A stretch of 64,000 nucleotides of DNA, taken from positions 1-64,000 of the forward strand of contig JADKBB010000032.1 in the NCBI GenBank assembly GCA_016715195.1, written 5' to 3'. How positions within the stretch are numbered: the first letter of the stretch is position 1; each line of letters starts with the position of its first letter. This DNA is from Candidatus Villigracilis proximus. GTDB lineage: Bacteria > Chloroflexota > Anaerolineae > Anaerolineales > Villigracilaceae. The notes beneath the pieces were generated by a model. The model did no database searches. It saw nothing but the letters and a program-made list of their open reading frames with translations, and was not told where the DNA came from. Positions 16,612-25,595 of this stretch are shown one piece after another. The position numbers were made by a program, and so were the translations under genes.

Positions 16612-17979
16612 CTACTTGATGATGGATAACCAGATCACAAACGTTGTACCTTTCCCCTCTTTTGACTCAACCTTGATCTGTCCGCCGTGATGCTCCACGA
16701 TCCAATGCGCAATGGAAAGGCCGAGGCCAAATCCGCTGGTGGTGGAACGCGTGCGGGATTTCTCGGCACGATAGAAACGGTCAAAGATATGCGGCAAATC
16801 CTCCGCCGGGATTCCCGGCCCGGTATCGCGGATAATAATTCGCGCCTGTTCACCAATTTTTGACATACTCAGAAAAACATCCCCGCCCTGTGGTGTATAT
16901 TGAATCGCATTCGCAACCAGATTTAACAACACCTGCTTCAAACGATCACGGTCACCATTCACCATTACCTGATCGATCTCATTCAGATGCACATGCACTT
17001 TACTGCCAGCCAACACACACATCTCGGTAAAGACTTCAGTTAATAAAAGATCCAATTCAACCGGCTTTAAGACAAGAGTCAACTTGCCTGATTCGGCTTG
17101 AGCCAGCATTAACAAACCACCCACCAAACGGGTAAGTCGGCCGGCTTCTTCATCAATACTGCCCAGAGATTCTTCGTCTGCTGCTTTCATACGGCGAATC
17201 AAATCTACATTGCCTTTGATGACCGTCAACGGTGTGCGCAGTTCGTGGCTGACATCCGCAAGAAATCTTTGCTGTGACGTGAAAAGTGACTCCAAACGTT
17301 CCAGTGTTTGATTGAATGAAACGACAAGATCGCCCATTTCATCTTCAGTTTGTTCCTGATAGGGAATGCGCCGTGAAAGATCGTCGGCACGGTTGATCTG
17401 GTCTACAGTTTCGGTGATGGCTTCCAGGGGAGAAAGCGCACGTCCCAGGATCACCCATGACCCCAGCCCTGCCAGTAACACCGCCACAACCGCAATTAAC
17501 AACATGATCGAAAGCAGATTCGTGCGGGTTGCATCCACCACACTTAAACTTGCACCCACTTGTAAAGTTCCTATTATGCGCGCGCCAACGACAAGCGGCA
17601 CGCTCAACACGCGCAGATGGGCTCCGTCAAGATAGGAATCTTCATAGATGGGCGAACCAACTTTCAGTCCGATGGGATCGAGGGATTTCGTCAACGTACC
17701 AATGCTGGGAGAAGTCGCGATCAATTTTCCATCCGGACCCCAAACTTGAACATAGGCGTTCGATGTCATATCCAATGGCGGCAGACTGACCAAACTCAAC
17801 TCCCCCATCGAATTGACCTTGGTCACCTGCGTAATATCACGCACAACAACCGCGAGCATGGTATCCACCTGGTTAAGCAAAATCACATTAACAAGAATAT
17901 ACACGGCTGCGCCAAAGATAAGCAGAATACCCCCCATGAACGTTGAATACAATAGGGTAAAGCGCAGGCGTAAGGACAT
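16612..17979 (-). CDS. Two-component sensor histidine kinase
   Basis: The protein has 455 residues. Two membrane segments (about 10-32 and 155-178) enclose an extracytoplasmic sensor region. HAMP, a HisKA domain with the phosphorylated histidine in DVSHELRTPLTVIKG, and an HATPase domain follow (N box NLVANAIQYTP, G1 DTGPGIPAEDLPHIFDRFYR, G2 GFGLGLSIAHWI). All motifs are intact. It lies 73 bases downstream of the OmpR-type regulator on the same strand, so they form a pair. A terminator hairpin lies between them, so kinase expression may be attenuated or use its own promoter. The signal is unknown. Confidence 0.95.
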   Translation of the reverse strand: MSLRLRFTLLYSTFMGGILLIFGAAVYILVNVILLNQVDTMLAVVVRDITQVTKVNSMGELSLVSLPPLDMTSNAYVQVWGPDGKLIATSPSIGTLTKSLDPIGLKVGSPIYEDSYLDGAHLRVLSVPLVVGARIIGTLQVGASLSVVDATRTNLLSIMLLIAVVAVLLAGLGSWVILGRALSPLEAITETVDQINRADDLSRRIPYQEQTEDEMGDLVVSFNQTLERLESLFTSQQRFLADVSHELRTPLTVIKGNVDLIRRMKAADEESLGSIDEEAGRLTRLVGGLLMLAQAESGKLTLVLKPVELDLLLTEVFTEMCVLAGSKVHVHLNEIDQVMVNGDRDRLKQVLLNLVANAIQYTPQGGDVFLSMSKIGEQARIIIRDTGPGIPAEDLPHIFDRFYRAEKSRTRSTTSGFGLGLSIAHWIVEHHGGQIKVESKEGKGTTFVIWLSIIK

Positions 17980-18018
17980 GAGAAAAGTATAATATTAAAA
18001 GTTTAAGATAACCTGAGA

Positions 18019-18047
18019 ATAAAAAAGCGGCAGTTGAACTGCCGCTT
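18019..18047 (-). terminator. Terminator between response regulator and kinase genes
   Basis: Read on the minus strand, AAGCGGCAGTT pairs with AACTGCCGCTT around a two-base loop and is followed by six T. It directly follows the regulator stop codon. Confidence 0.85.
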
Positions 18048-18052
18048 GCTTG

Positions 18053-18730
18053 TTACGGATTTTCGCGCATGACATATCCCACACCGCGCACGGTATGGAT
18101 CAAGCGTATCTCCCCATCGCCTTCCAACTTCTGACGCAGATAACGAATGTACACTTCAAGCACATTGCTTTCGCCGCCGAAATCATACCCCCACACGCGA
18201 TCAAAAATTACTTCACGCGTCAACACTTGTTTCGGGTGGCGCAAAAACAACTCAAGTAATTCGTATTCCTTTGCAGTCAACGAAACCAGACGAGTGCCGC
18301 GCGAAGCCTGACGAGAGCTTGTATCAAGTGAAAGATCTGCAAATTTTAAGACAGGCACGCGCTCGGGCTGCGTACGACGAAGCAGCGCACGCACACGCGC
18401 CAGCAGTTCATCCAGATTAAATGGCTTCACCATATAATCATCGGCGCCGGCATCCAATCCTTGAATGCGATCCTGCACCGTATCTTTTGCAGTCAACATC
18501 AAGATCGGAATCGAACCGCCCGTTCGTAAGCGGTGGCATACTTCCAAGCCATCCATGCCCGGCAGCATCCAATCTAAAACAACCAGATCGGGAGTATGGT
18601 CACGCGCGGCAATTAACCCCATACGGCCATCAAGCGCAGTATCCACGGTGTAGCCTTCATAAGCCAGACCGCGTTGCAATAACTTAAGAATTGCCTGATC
18701 ATCTTCAATAATTAGGATTCGCTCATTCAT
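18053..18730 (-). CDS. OmpR/PhoB-family response regulator
   Basis: The protein has 225 residues. The receiver domain has the acidic pocket IIEDD, the phospho-acceptor Asp53 (VVLDWMLPG), the conserved Thr of LMLTAKD and Lys of MVKPF. The C-terminal winged helix ([22 protein letters not shown] through [15 protein letters not shown] to IRTVRGVGY-like [10 protein letters not shown]) is of the OmpR type. It is the partner of the downstream kinase. Target genes are unknown; a GACTTCGGAAGTC repeat and a divergent sugar-transferase promoter lie upstream. Confidence 0.95.
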   Translation of the reverse strand: MNERILIIEDDQAILKLLQRGLAYEGYTVDTALDGRMGLIAARDHTPDLVVLDWMLPGMDGLEVCHRLRTGGSIPILMLTAKDTVQDRIQGLDAGADDYMVKPFNLDELLARVRALLRRTQPERVPVLKFADLSLDTSSRQASRGTRLVSLTAKEYELLELFLRHPKQVLTREVIFDRVWGYDFGGESNVLEVYIRYLRQKLEGDGEIRLIHTVRGVGYVMRENP

Positions 18731-18768
18731 AGCAATATCTCCTGCTTAAAATATACCATAAAGTATGG

Positions 18769-18792
18769 AGACTTCGGAAGTCTGGTTATAAT
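18769..18792 (+). promoter_or_regulatory. Palindromic repeat and -10 box of the sugar transferase gene
   Basis: AGACTTCGGAAGTCT (18769-18783) abuts TATAAT at 18787-18792. The ATG is at 18799, only 6 bases after the -10 box, and no ribosome site exists, so the mRNA is probably leaderless. Confidence 0.55.
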
Positions 18793-18798
18793 ACATGT

Positions 18799-19401
18799 AT
18801 GGCTTTTAACAAACGCATCTTCGATCTTATCCTCGCGCTCCTCGCGCTTGTGATCCTTTCGCCTGTTCTTCTTGCCACTGCGGTCCTCGTGCGCATCTTT
18901 ATCGGGACTCCCATCCTCTTCAAACAACAGCGCCCCGGCTACAAGGGACGTCCCTTCCATATATATAAATTCCGCACGATGACGAACCGCATCACCCTTA
19001 ACGGAAGCCTGCTCCCGGACGCCGAACGGCTCACACGCTTTGGGCGTTTTCTCCGCTCCCTCTCGCTCGATGAGTTGCCCGAACTCTTCAACATTCTACG
19101 CGGCGAGATGAGTTTCGTTGGGCCTCGTCCGCTTTTGATGGAATATCTTCCGCTGTATTCAGAAGAGCAGGCGCGCCGCCACGATGTAATGCCCGGGTTG
19201 ACGGGCTGGGCGCAAGTCCACGGGCGGAATGCCATAACCTGGGACGATAAATTCAAGCACGATGTCTGGTATGTCGATCACTGGTCATTTCTGCTCGATC
19301 TCAAGATCATCCTGATGACAGCCGGAAAAGTAGTCACACGCGAAGGCGTGACTCAGGAAGGTCAGGCCACCACTGAATATTTTACAGGTAATAGAAAATA
19401 A
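18799..19401 (+). CDS. Undecaprenyl-phosphate sugar phosphotransferase (bacterial sugar transferase family)
   Basis: The 200-residue protein is a minimal, PglC-like member of the family that starts polysaccharide synthesis by moving a phospho-sugar onto undecaprenyl phosphate. One re-entrant hydrophobic helix is at the N-terminus ([18 protein letters not shown]). The catalytic core reads [20 protein letters not shown], then [20 protein letters not shown] with the Asp-Glu dyad, and [13 protein letters not shown]. The larger N-terminal membrane domain of WbaP/WcaJ types is absent. It may act with the surface-sugar genes at 48-53 kb. Confidence 0.94.
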   Translation: MAFNKRIFDLILALLALVILSPVLLATAVLVRIFIGTPILFKQQRPGYKGRPFHIYKFRTMTNRITLNGSLLPDAERLTRFGRFLRSLSLDELPELFNILRGEMSFVGPRPLLMEYLPLYSEEQARRHDVMPGLTGWAQVHGRNAITWDDKFKHDVWYVDHWSFLLDLKIILMTAGKVVTREGVTQEGQATTEYFTGNRK

Positions 19402-19411
19402 ATTTCATTTC

Positions 19412-19439
19412 TTGACACTCCTCTCATGGGGTGTATAAT
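19412..19439 (+). promoter_or_regulatory. Consensus promoter of serS
   Basis: Perfect TTGACA (19412-19417) and TATAAT (19434-19439) boxes are 16 bases apart, upstream of the T-box leader. Confidence 0.9.
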
Positions 19440-19445
19440 TTCGCA

Positions 19446-19700
19446 ATTATTAAGACCAGCGCGAAGACAAGTAATCATGTCCCTGTTCAGAGAGTCGTCG
19501 GGTAGTGCGAGACGATCAGCCAAATGATGAAATCCCCTTCGCCCGTGTTATTCTCGCAGAGACTTAAGTCATAAGAGAATCGGGCTGCGCCCGTTATCGT
19601 GCAAGCCAAGATACCACCCCACAAAACCGGGATGGTGTGAAAGCAGGTGGCACCACGAGACGCCCCCTCGTCCTGCGAATGGACCGGGGGCGTATTCTAT
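19446..19700 (+). ncRNA. T-box riboswitch leader, serine-specific
   Basis: Stem I is closed by GCGAAG (19461-19466) and CTTCGC (19537-19542). Just 5' of the closing strand the internal loop reads GAAATCC, which gives specifier codon TCC (Ser) at 19533-19535. The T-box consensus AGGTGGCACCACGAG is at 19645-19659; its bulge bases TGGC complement the 3' GCCA end expected of tRNA-Ser. A terminator-like hairpin (ACGCCCCC with GGGGGCGT, ending near 19694) follows. Uncharged tRNA-Ser binding would favour the antiterminator and serS expression. The T run after the hairpin is poor, so control may be partly translational. Confidence 0.92.
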
Positions 19701-19722
19701 TAAATGCACACGGAGGTGCAAC

Positions 19723-20991
19723 ATGTTGGATATCAATCTTATTCGCGAAAACCCTGATATTGTCCGCAAGGCGTTGAAAGACCGCCAGATGGATGAATCC
19801 CCTGTGGATGTAATTCTACAGTTGGATGAAAAACGCCGCGGCCTGCTTGGTCAGGTGGAAGTGCTCAAAGCGGAGCGTAACACGGTCTCAAAGGAGATCG
19901 GGCAAATGAAAGAGGCAGCAGCCCGACAGTCGAAGATCGATGCGATGCGTGTGGTCGGAGATAAGATCGCAGAGTTCGATAAACTGGTCGCTGAAGTCGA
20001 ATCCGAATTAAATGCATTAACCGCATCCATGCCAAACATTCCTGATGCGCGTGTTCCGTACGGAAAAGACGACAGCGAGAATGTGGTGATCAAGACCGTG
20101 GGCGAGCCGCGCAAATTTGACTTCACCCCGAAGCCCCACTGGGACCTCGGCCCTGCGCTTGGCATTCTCGATTTTGAACGCGGCACAAAATTAACCGGCT
20201 CACGCTTTTATGTCTTGCAAGCCGCCGGCGCAAGATTACAGCGCGCATTGATCGCGTGGATGCTCGACCTGCATATCCGCCAGGGATATCAGGAAGAATA
20301 TTTACCGTTCATGGTGAAGACTGCGGTGGTGTACGGCGCGGGTCAATTGCCGAAATTTGCAGATAACTTATACAAAGATCACGAAGAAGATTATTATTTC
20401 GTGCCGACCGCCGAAGTCCCGTTGACGGGTTTGCACATGGACGAGATCCTCGATGAAGGTTCGCTGCCAAAACTTTACACTGCCTACACTCCCTGCTTCC
20501 GCCGTGAGAAGATGAGCGCGGGGCGCGATGTGCGCGGCATCAAGCGCGGGCATCAATTCGATAAAGTGGAAATGTACATGTACTGCAAGCCCGAGGAATC
20601 GGAAGCCCAGCACGAGAAGATGGTAAGAGATGCAGAAGAGACTTGCGAACTGCTCGGCATTCCCTACCGTGTGAAGCGTTTATGCAGCGGCGATATTGGT
20701 TTCGGCGCAGCGATCACTTATGATCTTGAATTGTGGGCGCCCGGCTGTGACGAATGGCTCGAAGTTTCATCGATCTCCAATGTGACCGATTTTCAGGCAC
20801 GCCGTGCAAATATCAAATATCGTCCAGCGGATGGCGGCAAGGCAAAACTATTACACACTTTAAACGGCTCAGGGCTGGGACTTCCACGCACCTTGATCGC
20901 AGTCATGGAAAATTATCAGCAGGCCGATGGCTCGATCATTGTGCCTGAAGTTTTGCGCCCGTGGATGGGCGGGATTGACGTAATCAAATAG
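19723..20991 (+). CDS. serS: Serine--tRNA ligase
   Basis: The protein has 422 residues, the usual length. The N-terminal coiled-coil arm (about 25-100, [20 protein letters not shown]) reaches the long variable arm of tRNA-Ser. The class II catalytic core follows with motif 2 ([14 protein letters not shown]) and motif 3 ([18 protein letters not shown]). It charges tRNA-Ser with serine (and the SelC tRNA where present). The GGAGGT ribosome site is 7 bases before the ATG. It is the only gene after the T-box leader; an inverted repeat follows. Confidence 0.98.
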   Translation: MLDINLIRENPDIVRKALKDRQMDESPVDVILQLDEKRRGLLGQVEVLKAERNTVSKEIGQMKEAAARQSKIDAMRVVGDKIAEFDKLVAEVESELNALTASMPNIPDARVPYGKDDSENVVIKTVGEPRKFDFTPKPHWDLGPALGILDFERGTKLTGSRFYVLQAAGARLQRALIAWMLDLHIRQGYQEEYLPFMVKTAVVYGAGQLPKFADNLYKDHEEDYYFVPTAEVPLTGLHMDEILDEGSLPKLYTAYTPCFRREKMSAGRDVRGIKRGHQFDKVEMYMYCKPEESEAQHEKMVRDAEETCELLGIPYRVKRLCSGDIGFGAAITYDLELWAPGCDEWLEVSSISNVTDFQARRANIKYRPADGGKAKLLHTLNGSGLGLPRTLIAVMENYQQADGSIIVPEVLRPWMGGIDVIK

Positions 20992-21006
20992 AGCCCTCAC
21001 CGTAGA

Positions 21007-21044
21007 AAACTTCGGAAGTCTTTAAGATGCGACTTCCGAAGTTT
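21007..21044. repeat. Perfect 14-base inverted repeat of the GACTTCGGAAGTC family
   Basis: AAACTTCGGAAGTC (21007-21020) and GACTTCCGAAGTTT (21031-21044) are exact complements with a 10-base loop. It could form an RNA hairpin after serS, but no T run follows. Confidence 0.85.
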
Positions 21045-21064
21045 ATACCCGTATATGGAGTACT

Positions 21065-21580
21065 ATGGCTGACTTTGAATTCTGGTTACAGGTAATGATC
21101 GAAACGCTGACCCTCTTTGTCCTGCTTGCAGGTTTGTTGGGATTGCTGATTCCCATCTTCCCGGGCCTGACGATCATGTGGTTGAGCACATTGTTTTATG
21201 CAATTGTGCAGGCCGCTCAAGGCAATATGACCTGGGTGGATTGGCTGCTCTTTGTGCTGATCACGCTCTTGATGATCGGCGGCAATATTATAGATAACAT
21301 CATCATTGCCAAACATGTGCGCGATAAAAATGTGCCGTGGAGTTCGATCATCTGGGCCTTTGCGGCTGGCATTATTCTCAGCCTGTTCTTTACTCCCATC
21401 GCCGGCATGATCGCATCACCTGTCGGATTATATCTAGCGGAATGGTACAGATTGAAAGACAAACAGCAAGCCTTCGCCAATACCAAGGCATGGATGACCG
21501 GTTGGGGTTGGTCACTGGCCGCAAGGTTTGGCATCGGCATTGTGATGATCCTCTTTTGGGGATTGTGGGCCTGGCTGTAA
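21065..21580 (+). CDS. DUF456 family membrane protein
   Basis: This 171-residue protein has about five hydrophobic segments. The N-terminal segment LFVLLAGLLGLLIPIFPGL carries the G-x-P-G-L pattern that marks DUF456. The middle holds GGNIIDNIIIAKH and the C-terminus a final membrane helix. The function of DUF456 proteins is not established. It has no operon partner on this strand. Confidence 0.85.
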   Translation: MADFEFWLQVMIETLTLFVLLAGLLGLLIPIFPGLTIMWLSTLFYAIVQAAQGNMTWVDWLLFVLITLLMIGGNIIDNIIIAKHVRDKNVPWSSIIWAFAAGIILSLFFTPIAGMIASPVGLYLAEWYRLKDKQQAFANTKAWMTGWGWSLAARFGIGIVMILFWGLWAWL

Positions 21581-21675
21581 ATGCAAAACAATTTATAACA
21601 AGCACAAACGGGTTTAGCGTAATTGACGAAGTACTGAAACGTTGTTTACCAGCCTATTGTATTTGTCCTGTTTTC

Positions 21676-22677
21676 TTAGAAAGACACAGGCTTCTTCAAC
21701 ATCTCTGTCAGCAATTTCACTGAATTCTTCAGATCGTTGTAATCCACCATCTCAGAAGCCGAGTGGACATATCTCACCGGAATGGACAGCGCGCCCGTCA
21801 TCACACCGGCACGTGTGATCTGTATCTCACGCGCATCCGTGCTGCCGACCAAAAGCACTTCACGTTGATATGGAAGTTTCGCCTTCTCTGCGGTTTGGAT
21901 CATCCAATCCACCACACGCGGATCAGAGATCATGCCCACATCGCGGAATTTTACGCACGGTCCCTTACCGAGTTCCATGACCATCTTTAAGGAGCTGGGA
22001 GTATCGCCGGTGGGAGTCACATCCACGGCGATGCCAATATCAGGATTAACACCAAAGGCGGCTGTCCCTGCGCCGCGTGTGCCAACTTCTTCTTGCGTGG
22101 TAAATACAAAATACAAATCATTGGGCGTGGACTTGATCGCACGCAATGTTTCGATCAAGACGATCACGCCGGAACGGTCATCGAGGGATTTGGCAACAAT
22201 GCGCTCCCCCATTTCAATATAGGAACGGTCAAAGGCGGCCACATCGCCAACTTTAACCGGACAATTCTCTTTGCTGGTTGCGCCCACATCAATATACATC
22301 TTATTGATCGGGATCGTGTTATCCACCTGTTCGAGGCGGTCATACCCAACCACACCTGTCACCCCGTTCAAAAAGCGGACTCGCGCCCCAAGCGTGTAAC
22401 GGCCAAACGTTCCGCCGATATTGGTGAAGCGCGCAAATCCTTTTTTATCAATATGACTGACGATCACACCGATCTCGTCCATGTGAGCAGCAAGCATGAT
22501 CTTCTTCGGATTTTTCGCACCAGCGGCTGGTTTCTTGCGGACGATCAAATTCCCAAGCGCATCCACACTCACTTCATCAGCGAGGGGCTTTACTTCTTTC
22601 AAGATCACTTTGCGGACGGCATCTTCATAACCCGAGGGAGCAAAAGTTTCTGTGAGTGTTTTCAATAATTGTTTCAT
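21676..22677 (-). CDS. M42 family metallopeptidase (third paralogue)
   Basis: The protein has 333 residues. The co-catalytic metal-site motifs of the M42 family (glutamyl aminopeptidase/TET type) are present: LAAHMDEIGV, KSLDDRSG, TQEEVGTRGAG with the catalytic glutamates, and AVDVTPTGD; the final histidine is in VRYVHSASEMV. M42 enzymes form large tetrahedral cytoplasmic particles that trim peptides. It is last in a tight operon with another M42 and an S51-type gene (3-base gaps). Confidence 0.94.
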   Translation of the reverse strand: MKQLLKTLTETFAPSGYEDAVRKVILKEVKPLADEVSVDALGNLIVRKKPAAGAKNPKKIMLAAHMDEIGVIVSHIDKKGFARFTNIGGTFGRYTLGARVRFLNGVTGVVGYDRLEQVDNTIPINKMYIDVGATSKENCPVKVGDVAAFDRSYIEMGERIVAKSLDDRSGVIVLIETLRAIKSTPNDLYFVFTTQEEVGTRGAGTAAFGVNPDIGIAVDVTPTGDTPSSLKMVMELGKGPCVKFRDVGMISDPRVVDWMIQTAEKAKLPYQREVLLVGSTDAREIQITRAGVMTGALSIPVRYVHSASEMVDYNDLKNSVKLLTEMLKKPVSF

Positions 22678-22680
22678 TGT

Positions 22681-23403
22681 TTAGTTTCCTAGAGAAAATT
22701 TTTCGCCGGCGGCATAACTATGGTTTTCTTCTTTCGTGAACACGTGCGCTTTGGCCTTGCCAAACACAGTCCACTCTGCATTGAATTTTCCAATGATGGC
22801 CGTATCTTCATCCACGCCGATCATAACCTCACCATCTTTTAATCGATTGCGAAGTGCAGAGACGAGCGGTTTGCCAAATAATGGAATGGCATCAAAATGC
22901 GGCATGACAAAAGCAACAGGCACAATTCCAAATGCCGAAAAGGAACGCATGCCTAACGTGCGGAAGTCAGGGATTTCCCTGCCGAGGATCATCGCGCCCG
23001 CCGAGCAGCCCGCATATGTTGCACCGCGCGCCCATGCTTTTTCTGCAGCCTGCCAGACCAGACTATCTTTCATGGTGCGATGCAGATAGCCCGGATCGCC
23101 GCCCGAGAAATAGATCAGGTCCGCATCTTCCACCGCCGACGCATGATTCAGATCATTGGCTGATTCTGCGTCGATGACAGGAACAGCTTGAACGTCCGCC
23201 CCGAGGCGGGTGAAATGGTCAACGCCCATCTTTGACCAGCGCGACACGCTTGCATCGCCTTCACGTCCGGCGGCGGTTGGCAGACAAACCACACGCGGCT
23301 TGCGTCCATCTTCTGCGCCACAATTGGCGAGCAGATAACGATCCACGTCATCCATAACGGAAAGATATTCTCCAGAACCTAATAAAGCAATTTGACCCTT
23401 CAT
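22681..23403 (-). CDS. Peptidase E/cyanophycinase-like serine hydrolase (S51 type)
   Basis: This 240-residue protein has the class I glutamine amidotransferase-like fold of family S51. The nucleophile elbow is GCSAGAMILG, and an early oxyanion region reads FSGGDPGYLH. S51 members are Asp-specific dipeptidases or cyanophycinases that use a Ser-His-Glu/Asp triad. GVDEDTAI near the C-terminus is a conserved family segment. Sitting between M42 aminopeptidase genes in a tight operon, it probably contributes a complementary specificity to cytoplasmic peptide recycling (inference). Confidence 0.88.
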   Translation of the reverse strand: MKGQIALLGSGEYLSVMDDVDRYLLANCGAEDGRKPRVVCLPTAAGREGDASVSRWSKMGVDHFTRLGADVQAVPVIDAESANDLNHASAVEDADLIYFSGGDPGYLHRTMKDSLVWQAAEKAWARGATYAGCSAGAMILGREIPDFRTLGMRSFSAFGIVPVAFVMPHFDAIPLFGKPLVSALRNRLKDGEVMIGVDEDTAIIGKFNAEWTVFGKAKAHVFTKEENHSYAAGEKFSLGN

Positions 23404-23406
23404 GAT

Positions 23407-24459
23407 TTACCTGCTGCCATTTAATAAAGCGGGCGTCATTTTTTTCAACGCAACATGCAATAAATTTAAAGTATTCTTCCAATCATCCACCCGTGAAACG
23501 CTGACCGGCGAATGAGTATAACGATGCGGCACAGAGACCGAGACCACGGGCACGCCGGCGCGTGATTGCTGTATCGCGCCCGCATTCGTGCCGCCGCCAC
23601 CCGGCTGACGGAATTGATATTGAATTTTTTCCTTCTCGGCCGTCTCAGTCAAAAAGCGCACCAAGCGCGGATCATCAAGCGTGGACGAGTTTGCCATATA
23701 AATTGCCGGACCAAAACCAAGCCTGGTGTTGTAGGTGTAATTTTCACCGCCGTCATAATCAGGCAGATCACGCGCCGGCGTGGAATCAACAGCGATCGCC
23801 AGATCAGGTTCAAAATAATGAGCCGCAACCTTTGCGCCGCGCAAACCGATCTCTTCCTGCACGCTGAAAGATAAACATAACTCAATATTCTTTGGCGCAT
23901 TCTTAAGCAACTCGATCAAGATCGCTATGCCGATACGATCATCAATGGCTTTGGACATGATGGACGGGCCGACTATTTTAAACTTTGTAGCAAATGTGGC
24001 GCGGTCACCCACGCTGGCCTTGCCTTCGGGGCCAAGGTCAATGCGCATGGCATCAGTTTCAATAGTGTGCTGACGTTCTTCAGCTGTCGTCAAATGAATC
24101 GGCTTCGCGCCGATCACACCCAGCGTATGATCCTTGCCAACGATGACCTGCTTGCCCACCAGATGACGCGGATCAATGCCGCCGACAACCTCAAAATTAA
24201 AGAAGCCTTCGCTATCATCGTTCACGATCATGAAGCCGACTTCGTCCATGTGTGCATCGAGCAGAACACGCAACGGTTTTTTGCCCGCGGCTTTTTTTCG
24301 AACGAGCACGCTGCCGAGCGCATCCACTTTGACTTCGTCGGCGTAGGGTTTTACTTCTTCCAACACAATGCGGCGCACTTCGCCTTCGTCACCAGAGACA
24401 GACATTGCGTTGCATAATTTTTCGAGCAGTTTGATTTGCGGTGTGCCAATTGAGAGCAT
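23407..24459 (-). CDS. M42 family metallopeptidase (second paralogue)
   Basis: The protein has 350 residues. Its motifs are LDAHMDEVGFM, KAIDDRIG, VQEEIGLRGAK, AVDSTPARD and PHRYTHSPV, all as expected for M42. Residues 250-300 contain QFRQPGGGGTNAGAIQ, the family's conserved glycine-rich substrate loop. It starts 5 bases after the stop of the first M42 gene and is followed after 3 bases by the S51-type gene. Confidence 0.95.
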   Translation of the reverse strand: MLSIGTPQIKLLEKLCNAMSVSGDEGEVRRIVLEEVKPYADEVKVDALGSVLVRKKAAGKKPLRVLLDAHMDEVGFMIVNDDSEGFFNFEVVGGIDPRHLVGKQVIVGKDHTLGVIGAKPIHLTTAEERQHTIETDAMRIDLGPEGKASVGDRATFATKFKIVGPSIMSKAIDDRIGIAILIELLKNAPKNIELCLSFSVQEEIGLRGAKVAAHYFEPDLAIAVDSTPARDLPDYDGGENYTYNTRLGFGPAIYMANSSTLDDPRLVRFLTETAEKEKIQYQFRQPGGGGTNAGAIQQSRAGVPVVSVSVPHRYTHSPVSVSRVDDWKNTLNLLHVALKKMTPALLNGSR

Positions 24460-24464
24460 GTTGA

Positions 24465-25535
24465 TTAATCCCAGGCGATCTTGTTAATAAAATCTACTTC
24501 AAGCGAAGCGACAAATTCAGCCAGCAAACGCCCCGCGCGTTGAATATCTTTCAATGCCACCAACTCCACGGGTGTGTGCATATATCTTTCAGGAATACTA
24601 ATGACCATCGTTGGAATGCCCTCAGCAGTTAATTGCATGGCATCGGCATCGGTGGATGAATATTGCGGCATGGCTTCATCCTTGACAGGAATTTCAACAC
24701 GCTCGGCAACTTCCTTGAATCGTTTATGCAAAAATGGATGCATACTTGGGCCAATGCCCAGCGTGACCCCTTTGCCGATCGGGAACGCGGAATAATCAGT
24801 TGAGCCTGTGCCTTTGCCAAAGGTCATATCGAGCGCGATCGCAATCGTCGGGCGGATCTGATAAGTGGATGTATACGCGCCCGCGAATGTTTCCTCTTCC
24901 TGAACAGATGCCAGCGCCCAAACATCCCAAACATGCGACTTGGCTTGCAATTCTTCGAGGCAGATCGTAAGCGCCGCGACTGATGCACGGTTATCCAGTG
25001 TATGACCGCTCACGCATCCACCTGACATTTCAACTGGTTCTGTTCCGAAGGCCACTCTATCCCCGATGCGGACTTTCTTTGAGACTTCGTTTGATGTGAA
25101 GCCTGTATCTACAAAAAGATATTGAAGTGCAACCGCGCCAGCACCTTTGCCTTCAGGAAGTAAATTAGCGGGAGGCATGACAACGACGCCATATAATTCC
25201 TCTCCGCTCCCCGAAGCGTGGACAATGACCGGTGTGCCCGGCAGGACTCGCGAATCCACGCCGCCGATATTTGTCACATATAAGAAGCCATCCACAATGC
25301 GGGAGACCATCAAACCGATGGCGTCCATGTGGGTGGCGATCAAAACTGAGGGACGAGATGCTTTCCCAGAAACAGAACCAGTTTTCAGTCCATGAATTGA
25401 ACCGAGTCTGCTTCGGCTGATCTCATCCACCAGTGGAGTCCACTTTTGTTCGATGAGAGTCGCAACAGGCGCTTCATGTCCAGAAAGGCCGGCGACAGAG
25501 ATGATTGATTTTAGAAAAGGCAGGATGTCACTCAT
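24465..25535 (-). CDS. M42 family metallopeptidase (first paralogue, divergent)
   Basis: The protein has 356 residues. Metal-site motifs are IATHMDAIGLM, HTLDNRASV, VQEEETFAGAY and ALDMTFGKG, with PERYMHTPVE at the end. The usual EEvGlRGA and DxTP motifs are altered (EEETFAGAY, DMTFGK), so specificity or particle assembly may differ from the two downstream paralogues. It is the first gene of the four-gene peptidase operon; an upstream terminator separates it from the Thr/Pro-rich protein gene. Confidence 0.92.
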   Translation of the reverse strand: MSDILPFLKSIISVAGLSGHEAPVATLIEQKWTPLVDEISRSRLGSIHGLKTGSVSGKASRPSVLIATHMDAIGLMVSRIVDGFLYVTNIGGVDSRVLPGTPVIVHASGSGEELYGVVVMPPANLLPEGKGAGAVALQYLFVDTGFTSNEVSKKVRIGDRVAFGTEPVEMSGGCVSGHTLDNRASVAALTICLEELQAKSHVWDVWALASVQEEETFAGAYTSTYQIRPTIAIALDMTFGKGTGSTDYSAFPIGKGVTLGIGPSMHPFLHKRFKEVAERVEIPVKDEAMPQYSSTDADAMQLTAEGIPTMVISIPERYMHTPVELVALKDIQRAGRLLAEFVASLEVDFINKIAWD

Positions 25536-25560
25536 GAGTAATGTAGCCTAAAGTCTTTAA

Positions 25561-25592
25561 TAAAAAAACCAGCCTTGCGGGCAAGTTTTTTT
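25561..25592 (-). terminator. Terminator of the Thr/Pro-rich protein gene
   Basis: On the minus strand a run AAAAAAAACTTGCCCGCAAG forms a small stem and is followed by GCTGG and a run of seven T, between the stop at 25596 and the peptidase operon start. Confidence 0.6.
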
Positions 25593-25595
25593 TAA

